NCBI GenBank assembly: GCA_035384565.1
Contig: DAOOIT010000007.1
Location: 68,882 to 132,881, forward strand
Reading direction: 5' to 3'
DNA from: Planctomycetota bacterium
Lineage (GTDB): Bacteria > Planctomycetota > PUPC01 > DSUN01
DNA: 64,000 nucleotides
Below are positions 57,835-64,000 of the stretch, in pieces; position 1 is the stretch's first letter; the number at the start of each line of letters is the position of its first letter. Both the position numbers and the translations under genes were made by a program. The notes below the pieces were generated by a model. The model had not been told where the DNA came from. It did no database searches and was given only the letters and a program-made list of their open reading frames with translations.

Positions 57835-58887
57835 TCAGGGGGGAAGCTGGCCGAAGCGCCCGCTCAGCAGCCGGTCCGCGGCGGCGAGCACCAGGTCGGG
57901 CGTGATGAGCGTCATGCACCGGTGGTCGGTGGCGCACACCTTCTTCTGGCAGGGGCCGCAGTCCACCTTCACCTGCACGATGGCCTGCTTCTCCAGGTTC
58001 ACGTTGGTGTAGAGGGGGCTGGTGGAACCCATGATGCACACCACCGGCACGTCGAAGGCCACGGCGTAGTGGCGCGCGCCCGTGTCGTTGGTCACCAGCA
58101 GCGAGCAGCGGCGCACGAGCGGCTTGAGCACATCCAGGTCCAGTTCCCCGGGTTCGGGCAGGATCGGCCTGTGCGCCATCGCGCCGGCGATCGTCTCGAG
58201 GATGGGCCGCTCGGCGGGCGAGCCAAAGAGGATGATGCGGAAGCCCCTGGCCGCCAGCGCATCGGCCACGACGACGAAGCGGTCGGCGGGCCAGAGCTTC
58301 GACGAACCGAAGGCGCCGCCGGGGTTCATCCCGATGAGGCGGGCGTCGGGGCCGACCTGGTGCCTGGCCAGCAGCGCGTCGCCGCGGGCCTGGCACTCGG
58401 GCGTGATGAACAGCTCCTCGCGCTGGGTGAGGCCCTGGCAGCCGAGGTGCTGGCAGAGCGTGAGGTAGTAGTCCACCATGTTGCGGGGCACGAAGCGCCC
58501 CTTGCTGTCGCGCGGCGGGGCGATGGGCGCGCTGAGCAGGGGGCCGCGACGGCGGCGGTCGTAGCCGATGCGGTAGCCCACGCCGCCCAGCCAGGCCTCG
58601 AGCGCCGTGCGGAATGAGTTGGGCAGGATCACGCCCAGGTCGAAGCGCCCCGCTCGCAGCCGGCGCGTGAGCGCCCAGAAGCGGCCCAGGCCGCGGTCCT
58701 CGGTGGCGATCACCTCGTCGAACCAGGGCGAGCCGGCGAGGATGGGCCTGACGTAGGGTCGCAGCACGACGGCCAGATGGGCGGCGGGGTAGTTCTCGCG
58801 GAGCGCGCGAAAGGTCGGCGTGGCCATCACCACGTCGCCCACCCAGTTGGGGGCGCGGACGACGATGCGTTGGGCTTCGACCTTCAC
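57835..58887 (-). CDS. ADP-heptose--LPS heptosyltransferase (GT9)
   Basis: A 350-aa glycosyltransferase family 9 enzyme that adds heptose to the LPS core at the inner face of the cytoplasmic membrane. The N-terminal IVVRAPNWVGDVVMATPTFR contains the catalytic Asp region; the donor site shows IGMNPGGAFGSSKLWPADRF and SLLVTNDTGARHYAVAFDVP. A Cys cluster near the C-terminus (DCGPCQKKVCATDHRCM) is typical of WaaF-like proteins. GTG 58887 overlaps the gmhA stop (GTGA). Heptosyltransferase I versus II cannot be decided. Confidence 0.92.
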   Translation of the reverse strand: MKVEAQRIVVRAPNWVGDVVMATPTFRALRENYPAAHLAVVLRPYVRPILAGSPWFDEVIATEDRGLGRFWALTRRLRAGRFDLGVILPNSFRTALEAWLGGVGYRIGYDRRRRGPLLSAPIAPPRDSKGRFVPRNMVDYYLTLCQHLGCQGLTQREELFITPECQARGDALLARHQVGPDARLIGMNPGGAFGSSKLWPADRFVVVADALAARGFRIILFGSPAERPILETIAGAMAHRPILPEPGELDLDVLKPLVRRCSLLVTNDTGARHYAVAFDVPVVCIMGSTSPLYTNVNLEKQAIVQVKVDCGPCQKKVCATDHRCMTLITPDLVLAAADRLLSGRFGQLPP

Positions 58888-59462
58888 GGGCAGAGGAGTT
58901 CCTCGACGAATCGGCAGAGGGTGTGGCCGGCCGCGGCGTGGCACTCCTGCACGGTGGGCGTGTCGGGGCCGGGGGCCTGGATGCAGACGTCGCACGCGGC
59001 GGCCATGGCGCCCCCGGTCGCGCCCGCGAAGCCGATGACGCGCATCTCGAGCCGCCTGGCCGTCTCGATGGCCTTGAGCACGTTGGGGGAGTTGCCGCTG
59101 GTGGAGTACGCGAGCAGCACGTCGCCCGGGCGGCCGAGGCCCTCCACCTGGCGGGCGAAGATCGTCTCGAAGCCGTAGTCATTGGCCACGGCGGTCATCA
59201 CCGAGGTGTCGGTGGTGAGTGCGATGGCGTGGAAAGCGGGGCGCTCGCGCCGGAAACGCCCGACCAGTTCGCCCGCGATGTGCTGGGCGTCGGCCGCGCT
59301 GCCGCCGTTGCCGCACAGCAGCACCTTGCCGCCCGAGCGCAGGCAGGCCGCCACGATCTCCACGGCCCGCGCAATGTCGCCCGCCGCCTGCTCGGCGAAC
59401 CGCTTCTTGGCCTCGGCGCTGGCCAGCACCGCCTCTCGCACACGCTGCACCAGGTCGCTCAT
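58884..59462 (-). CDS. gmhA: Sedoheptulose-7-phosphate isomerase
   Basis: A 192-aa SIS-fold isomerase making D-glycero-D-manno-heptose-7-phosphate, the first step to ADP-heptose. CGNGGSAADAQHIAGELVGR and the YSTSGNSPNVLKAIE sugar-phosphate loop are present; the C-terminal VQECHAAAGHTLCRFVE supplies the active-site His. It overlaps hldE by 4 bp (ATGA). Confidence 0.95.
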   Translation of the reverse strand: MSDLVQRVREAVLASAEAKKRFAEQAAGDIARAVEIVAACLRSGGKVLLCGNGGSAADAQHIAGELVGRFRRERPAFHAIALTTDTSVMTAVANDYGFETIFARQVEGLGRPGDVLLAYSTSGNSPNVLKAIETARRLEMRVIGFAGATGGAMAAACDVCIQAPGPDTPTVQECHAAAGHTLCRFVEELLCP

Positions 59463-60955
59463 CCGTCGCTCCGTCCGTGGGCATCCAGGATCTTCCGCAC
59501 GATGCGGCTGGTGGAGTGATAGTGGGACATGGGGGCGCGCTCGATGCGGCCGCCATAGCCTTCCACAATCTCCCAGCCCACCACTTCCTCCTTGCTCTTG
59601 TAGTCGCCGCCCTTCACCAAAATGTCGGGCTGGAGGAGCTGGAGGAGGGGCCGCGGCGTGTCCTCGGGGAACACAGCCACGTAGTCCACGTGGTGCACGG
59701 CCGAGAGCAGCTCGACGCGTTCGGCCTCGGTGAGCACGGGGCGGCTGGGGCCTTTGAGGCGGCGGATCGACTCGTCGCTGTTCGTGGCCACGATCAGCAC
59801 GTCGCCCAGGCTCTTCGAGTGGCGCAGCAGCGAGATGTGGTTGGCGTTGAGCAGGTCGAAGCAGCCGTTGGTGAAAACGATGGTGCGGCCCTGGCTCTTG
59901 AGGGTGCGGACGATCTGGGCGAGTTCCTCACGGCTGCGCAGCTTGGTGGGCGCGGAGCCGCCGGCGCGCTCGAGGTCGGCCACCCGGTGCATCTCGGCCG
60001 CGATCTCCTCGCGCGAGAGGGGCACCACGCCGATCTTGGCGACCTCCAGGCCGCCCGCGAGGTTGGCCGCCTCGACCGCCTCGTCCCACGAGCCGCCGGC
60101 GCCGAGCACGAGGCCGAGCACGCTCAGCACCATGTCGCCCGCGCCGGTGATGTCGTACAGCTCCCGCGCCCTGGCGGGGAACTTGCGGGGCCTCTGGCCG
60201 CCGCGGTAGAGGGCGATGCCGTCGCGGTCCATCGTCACCACGCAGGCTTCCAGCTCGAGGCGCCGCAGCAGGCGCCGCCCGATTCTGTCCACCTCCGAGC
60301 GCCCGACGTTCAGGCCGGCGGCCTCGGCCGCCTCGACGAAGTTGGGCGAGATCGCCGAGCAGCCGCGATAGCGGCCGGGGTCCACACCGCGGGCGGGGTC
60401 CACAAGCACCCGTTTGCCGGCACGCCGGCATCGGGCGATCAGGGGCGCGAGGAGTTCGAGCGTGAGCACGCCCTTGTTGTAGTCGGGCAGCAACACGATA
60501 TCGGCCTGGCGCAGCGCGGGGGCGATGGCGGCCAGCAGCCGCCGGGCCGCGGGGCCGGGCAACGGCGAGGCGTCCTCGTGGTCCACCCGCAACACCTGTT
60601 GGCCGCGGGCGAGGAAGCGGGTCTTGACCGTGGTCGGGCGGTCGGCCAGGGGCACGACGGCCTCCAGGCTGACGCCGCGCCGCTCCATCCGCTCGCGCAG
60701 GCGGTCCGCGGCGGCATCGGCGCCGAGGGCGGTGGCGAAGGCCACCCGGGCTCCCAGCACGGCCAGGTTCACGGCCACGCTGCCCGCGCCGCCGCACCGT
60801 TCCTCTTCGCGCTCCACCTTGAGCACCTGGATCGGGGCCTCGGGCGAGATGCGGTCCACGCTGCCCCACACGTAGCGGTCAAGCATCAGATCGCCCACGA
60901 CCAGCACCCGTGGCTGGCCGATCGCGGCGAACTTGCGGGCAAGGTCGGGCGTCAC
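59459..60955 (-). CDS. hldE: Bifunctional heptose-7-phosphate kinase / heptose-1-phosphate adenylyltransferase
   Basis: A 498-aa two-domain enzyme. Residues ~12-325 form the ribokinase-type kinase (VLVVGDLMLDRYVWGSVDRI; the anion-hole motif in ELYDITGAGDMVLSVLGLVL). Residues ~350-490 form the nucleotidyltransferase (IVFTNGCFDLLNANHISLLR; LVKGGDYKSKEEVVGWEIVE; the late S-T-S-x-I in HSTSRIVRKIL). Both domains look intact. It overlaps the genes on both sides by ATGA. Confidence 0.96.
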   Translation of the reverse strand: MTPDLARKFAAIGQPRVLVVGDLMLDRYVWGSVDRISPEAPIQVLKVEREEERCGGAGSVAVNLAVLGARVAFATALGADAAADRLRERMERRGVSLEAVVPLADRPTTVKTRFLARGQQVLRVDHEDASPLPGPAARRLLAAIAPALRQADIVLLPDYNKGVLTLELLAPLIARCRRAGKRVLVDPARGVDPGRYRGCSAISPNFVEAAEAAGLNVGRSEVDRIGRRLLRRLELEACVVTMDRDGIALYRGGQRPRKFPARARELYDITGAGDMVLSVLGLVLGAGGSWDEAVEAANLAGGLEVAKIGVVPLSREEIAAEMHRVADLERAGGSAPTKLRSREELAQIVRTLKSQGRTIVFTNGCFDLLNANHISLLRHSKSLGDVLIVATNSDESIRRLKGPSRPVLTEAERVELLSAVHHVDYVAVFPEDTPRPLLQLLQPDILVKGGDYKSKEEVVGWEIVEGYGGRIERAPMSHYHSTSRIVRKILDAHGRSDG

Positions 60956-61932
60956 TCGAGGTCACTCCCTTCCGAATCAGCGCCCCCGTCGTCGTCCTCG
61001 GGCGCCTCCGCTCCCGCCCCTGGGGCCTCTCCTGGGGGGCGTTTGCGCCAGCGCGAGTGGAGCCAGAACCACTGGTCGGGGTGCTTTCGCACGAACTCCT
61101 CGATTCGCTGGGTGAACATCGCCGTGTTGGCCACCACGTCGGCCTTGTGGTCCCCCGTGCGGATCAACTCGAAGGGCGGATCGCAATGGAAGCAATGGAA
61201 GAGCCGGTGCCCCTCTCGGTACGTGTAGCCGGCCAGCACCGGCACATCGAGCTTGAGGGCGAGGCTGGCCGGGCTGGGCACGGTGGAGGCCAGCTTGCCG
61301 AAGAAGGGCACGAAGACGCCGCCCTTGCGCTGATTCTGGTCGATCAGCATAGCCACGCAGCCGCCGGCGCGCAAGTGGCTGAGCACCTGCCGCAGCGCCC
61401 CCTGGCGGCCGATGACCTTGAGGCCGCCCTCCTCGCGGAAGCGCCGGGCCCGCTCCTCGACGAGGCGGTTCGACAGGGTGCGGGCCACCACCAGGGCCGA
61501 GCCGGCCGTGTGGCCGAGGGCGCGGCCCGCCAGCTCCCAGTTGCCGAAGTGGCCGGTCACCACGATGGCGCCCTTGCCCCTGGCGAGGGCCGCCCGCAGG
61601 TGCTCGGCCCCCTCGACCCGCGAGAAGTCGGTCAGCTTCATCTTCCGCAGGATCTTGGGCAGCATGAGGTCTTCGACGAAGTTGGTGCAGACGTTGCGGT
61701 AGACGCGGCGGACCAGCGCCCGCGCCTCCTCGGGGCTCAGCCCAAGGGCCCAGGCGGCGTTCTCCTCGGCCACGCGCCGGTGGCCGCGGTCGGCCAGCCG
61801 CGTGAGCGCGCCCAGGACACGCCCCAGCCCCAGGTGCGCGCCGATCGGCAGCAGGCGCACGAGCCGCTCGACGCCGACCATGTACAGGTACTCGGCGTAT
61901 TCGCGGACCCGGCTGCGGCGTTTGACCGACAC
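60952..61932 (-). CDS. LpxL/LpxM-type lipid A acyltransferase
   Basis: A 326-aa membrane-associated acyltransferase of the lysophospholipid/Kdo-lipid A family. The catalytic His and Glu are in VVTGHFGNWELAGRALG (H-x4-E). 'CVAMLIDQNQRKGGVFVPFF' and DQWFWLHSRW near the C-terminus match LpxL-type enzymes. A charged, low-complexity tail (GAEAPEDDDGGADSEGSD) extends past the usual end. It would add the secondary acyl chains of lipid A. Confidence 0.92.
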   Translation of the reverse strand: MSVKRRSRVREYAEYLYMVGVERLVRLLPIGAHLGLGRVLGALTRLADRGHRRVAEENAAWALGLSPEEARALVRRVYRNVCTNFVEDLMLPKILRKMKLTDFSRVEGAEHLRAALARGKGAIVVTGHFGNWELAGRALGHTAGSALVVARTLSNRLVEERARRFREEGGLKVIGRQGALRQVLSHLRAGGCVAMLIDQNQRKGGVFVPFFGKLASTVPSPASLALKLDVPVLAGYTYREGHRLFHCFHCDPPFELIRTGDHKADVVANTAMFTQRIEEFVRKHPDQWFWLHSRWRKRPPGEAPGAGAEAPEDDDGGADSEGSDLE

Positions 61933-61944
61933 GGTGGCGGCCTC

Positions 61945-63009
61945 TCAATCGGCCCGGAGGGCGCGCTCGATGGCCTCGACCAGCAGATCGCGCCCGCTTT
62001 GTACGGCGAACTCCACGGCGAGCACATCCAGCGCGGGCCCGCCCGCGGGGAACGCGGCGATCTTCACGGCGTCCTTCTCCGTCGTCACCACGGCCTCTGC
62101 TCCGGCCCGCTCGGCCTGGCGGGCGAGGGCATCGAGTTCCGCCGCGGTGTACAGGTGGTGGTCACGAAACGGCTCATGGTGCAGCAGTTCGGCGCCCAGG
62201 GTCTTCAACGTTCTGGGGAACGCCTCGGGATTCCCCAGGGCGCTGAAGGCGAACACCTTGCGCCCTCGCACCCAGGCGAGCGGCCTCACCTCGCGCGTGC
62301 CGTGGCGGCGGAAGCTCATGGGCCGATGCTCGGCCCGCACGATGGGGCATCCGGGGGCCAGCTCGCGCACTCGGAGGGCCACGCTGCTCACCTCGGCCTC
62401 CGTGGCAAGGTCGCAACGGGTCAGCACCACCAGATCGGCGCGGCGGAGGCCCGCGAGCGGCTCACGTAGCAGGCCGCGAGGCAGCAGGTAGCCATAGCCG
62501 AAGGGCAGCAGGGCATCCACCAGCACGATATCCAGGTCGCGCCCCAGCGCCACGTGCTGGAAGCCATCGTCCAGCACGAGGCATTCGGCTTTGTGCTCGG
62601 CGATGGCGCGCAGGCCGTTGGCATAGCGGTTGGCGCCGACCAGGTGGGGCACCTCGGGCAGACGCTGCCGGAAGAGCAGCGTCTCGTCGCTCTCGCCGCC
62701 GCGGGCCTTCTCCCCGTAGCCGCGGCTGAGGATGGCGACCTTGACCCCACGCTCCTGGAGCCACTGCCCCAGCCAGGCCACGAACGGCGTCTTGCCCGTG
62801 CCGCCGGCGGTGAGGTTGCCCACGCTGATCACGCAGGCATCGAGGTCGCGGCACATCAGGAGGCCCCAGTCGTAGAGGGCTTTCCTCGTGGCGCAGCCGA
62901 GGCGATACGCCGTCGCGAGCACGCTGAGGCCCGCCCGCACCAATGCCCCGCGCAGCCCGCCGCGGCGGCCGCTCACGTAGTCCAGGTAGCACGCGAGGGA
63001 TTTCGACAT
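61945..63009 (-). CDS. lpxK: Tetraacyldisaccharide 4'-kinase
   Basis: A 354-aa inner-membrane kinase that phosphorylates the 4' position of the lipid A precursor. An N-terminal helix (~25-50) is followed by the P-loop GNLTAGGTGKTP (64-75). LSRGYGEKA, ECLVLDDGFQH and DIVLVDALLPFGYGYLLPRG are all family signatures. First gene of the LPS operon lpxK-acyltransferase-hldE-gmhA-heptosyltransferase-MFS, with promoter 63032-63061, divergent from hisS. Confidence 0.95.
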   Translation of the reverse strand: MSKSLACYLDYVSGRRGGLRGALVRAGLSVLATAYRLGCATRKALYDWGLLMCRDLDACVISVGNLTAGGTGKTPFVAWLGQWLQERGVKVAILSRGYGEKARGGESDETLLFRQRLPEVPHLVGANRYANGLRAIAEHKAECLVLDDGFQHVALGRDLDIVLVDALLPFGYGYLLPRGLLREPLAGLRRADLVVLTRCDLATEAEVSSVALRVRELAPGCPIVRAEHRPMSFRRHGTREVRPLAWVRGRKVFAFSALGNPEAFPRTLKTLGAELLHHEPFRDHHLYTAAELDALARQAERAGAEAVVTTEKDAVKIAAFPAGGPALDVLAVEFAVQSGRDLLVEAIERALRAD

Positions 63010-63031
63010 AGGCTTCCTACTGGCCTGGGGT

Positions 63032-63061
63032 ATTCTAGCAGGGCCTCGCCGTGCCTGTCAA
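63032..63061 (-). promoter_or_regulatory. Promoter of the LPS operon
   Basis: Minus strand TTGACA, 18-bp spacer, TAGAAT. Confidence 0.6.
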
Positions 63062-63089
63062 AAGGCGACGCCCGGAGGCCCGAATTGAT

Positions 63090-63118
63090 TTGACTTTCGG
63101 CCTTGCGAACCCTATACT
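63090..63118 (+). promoter_or_regulatory. Promoter of hisS
   Basis: TTGACT, 17-bp spacer, TATACT, followed by a ~65-nt leader. Confidence 0.65.
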
Positions 63119-63187
63119 TTGGGTTTCCACGAGGGCGAGGCTTCGAGCCGAAGCCACGCCCTCTTGCTGTTTGGCCAGGCGAGTGCG

Positions 63188-64000
63188 ATGGACGTCAAGG
63201 CCCCTCTCGGCACCGAGGACATCCTGCCCGAACAGGCCGCCGCGTGGCAGCGCGTCGAGGCCGCGGCCCGCGCGCTCTTCGCCCGCTACGGCTACGGCGA
63301 AATCCGCACCCCCATTTTCGAGGCCACCCGCCTCTTCGTCCGCTCCATCGGCGAGACGACCGACATCGTCGAAAAGGAGATGTACACGCTGGGCGAGGGC
63401 GAAGACAGCCTGACTCTGCGCCCCGAGGCCACGGCGCCTGTCGTGCGCGCCTACCTCGAGCACAGCCTGCACAAGTCCAGGGCATTCCAGAAGCTTTATT
63501 ATATCGGCCCGATGTTCCGCCACGAGCGCCCGCAGGCGGGGCGCAAACGCCAGTTCCACCAGATCGGCGTCGAGGCCATCGGCGCGACCGACCCGCTGCT
63601 CGACGCCGAGGTGATCGCGCTCGCCTGCCACCTGCTCGACGAGCTGGGCATCGGCGGCTACCGCGTGCGCCTGAATGCCATCGGCACGCCGGCCTCGCGC
63701 GGCGGGTACCGCGACCTCATCAAGGCCGCGTTGTCGGCCCAACAGGACCGGCTGTGCCCCGACTGCCGCCGGCGCCTCGACCGCAACGTGTTCCGCGTGC
63801 TGGACTGCAAGAACGAGGGCTGCATCGGCCTCAGCCGAAGCCTGCCGAGCATTCTCGACCATCTGCCGCAGGAGGAGCGGGCGCACTTCGACCGCGTGGC
63901 CGAGGCCCTGCGCTCGGCGGGCGTGCCGTTCGAGGCCGACCCGTTCCTCGTGCGCGGCTTCGACTATTACACGGGCGCGGTCTTCGAGATCACCCACCGC
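63188..64000 (+). CDS. hisS: Histidyl-tRNA synthetase, 3' end outside window
   Basis: The first 271 codons of a class II synthetase. Motif 1 (GYGEIRTPIFEATRLFVRSI), motif 2 (YIGPMFRHERPQAGRKRQFH) and the HisA signature (DPFLVRGFDYYTGAVFEIT) are intact. The insertion domain contains a CPDC pair and a later C-x4-C (DCKNEGC), a zinc-type feature found in some bacterial HisRS. ATG 63188 directly precedes the conserved PLGTEDILP. Confidence 0.95.
   Translation, partial: MDVKAPLGTEDILPEQAAAWQRVEAAARALFARYGYGEIRTPIFEATRLFVRSIGETTDIVEKEMYTLGEGEDSLTLRPEATAPVVRAYLEHSLHKSRAFQKLYYIGPMFRHERPQAGRKRQFHQIGVEAIGATDPLLDAEVIALACHLLDELGIGGYRVRLNAIGTPASRGGYRDLIKAALSAQQDRLCPDCRRRLDRNVFRVLDCKNEGCIGLSRSLPSILDHLPQEERAHFDRVAEALRSAGVPFEADPFLVRGFDYYTGAVFEITHR

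Noticed and set aside
1..64000. tRNA, rRNA, transposase, integrase or phage genes.
   Set aside because: I scanned for T-loop motifs, rRNA-like stretches and DDE or tyrosine-recombinase signatures and found none that held up.

Overview
This is a GC-rich, gene-dense window of about 58 protein genes from a Gram-negative bacterium. I see no plasmid, phage or transposase genes. The gene set points to an uncultured Planctomycetota-like organism or a relative. Evidence: families typical of that group (DUF6785 membrane protein, DUF4838 lipoprotein, DUF1844, DUF6655, several uroporphyrinogen-decarboxylase-like proteins, GH4, PL10), and spacers packed with short palindromic repeats. The taxon is an inference. 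LPS genes (lpxK, an LpxL-type acyltransferase, hldE, gmhA, a GT9 heptosyltransferase) show an outer membrane with heptose-containing LPS.

Layout. 1-4.6 kb: an exported protein cut by the window edge, an M42 peptidase, a Ycf46-like AAA+ ATPase and rsfS. 4.7-9.4 kb: argS, a DedA-family protein with an insertion, a phosphate acyltransferase and a TIM-barrel isomerase. 9.5-24.4 kb: carbohydrate-related genes (cupin, aminotransferase, amidohydrolase, PL10 pectate lyase, URO-D-like protein, GH4, DUF6785 permease, TauE, FmdE, ArfB, YwaF, DUF4838). 24.4-28.8 kb: a repeat-rich spacer, an RRM protein with a long leader, a B12-radical SAM enzyme and a second URO-D-like protein. 28.9-38.1 kb: class II ribonucleotide reductase, MBL-fold hydrolase, flavin reductase, L-fuculokinase, a third URO-D-like protein, a damaged lipoprotein gene and xylose isomerase. 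38.2-47.1 kb: DUF1844, a DRE-TIM acyltransferase, a TIM-barrel isomerase, a beta-helix protein, a single-chain phosphate butyryltransferase-butyrate kinase fusion, an ACT protein and an alpha/beta hydrolase. 47.1-53.2 kb: one minus-strand operon (S41 protease, tsaD, larB, eda, nnrD, E2). 53.2-54.2 kb: a spacer with repeats and a 6S-like RNA candidate. 54.2-64 kb: birA-manC-ruvX, the LPS operon and the start of hisS.

How the genes fit together. Many encode uptake and breakdown of plant or algal sugars (pectate lyase, GH4, beta-helix protein, xylose isomerase, fuculokinase, KDPG aldolase, several sugar isomerases) with acyl-phosphate fermentation steps. Promoters are sigma70-like: about two dozen gene starts have a TTGACA-like and a TAnAAT-like box 16-18 bp apart. 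Many genes overlap by ATGA, GTGA or TGATG.

The items most worth following up are the Ptb-Buk fusion at 43320-45443, the 6S-like RNA at about 53960-54128, the dispersed hairpin element (3690-4070, 24390-24770, 53428-53541), and several classes of hairpin whose arms are short tandem repeats of period 7 or 8 bp. All calls were made by eye; no database or folding program was run.
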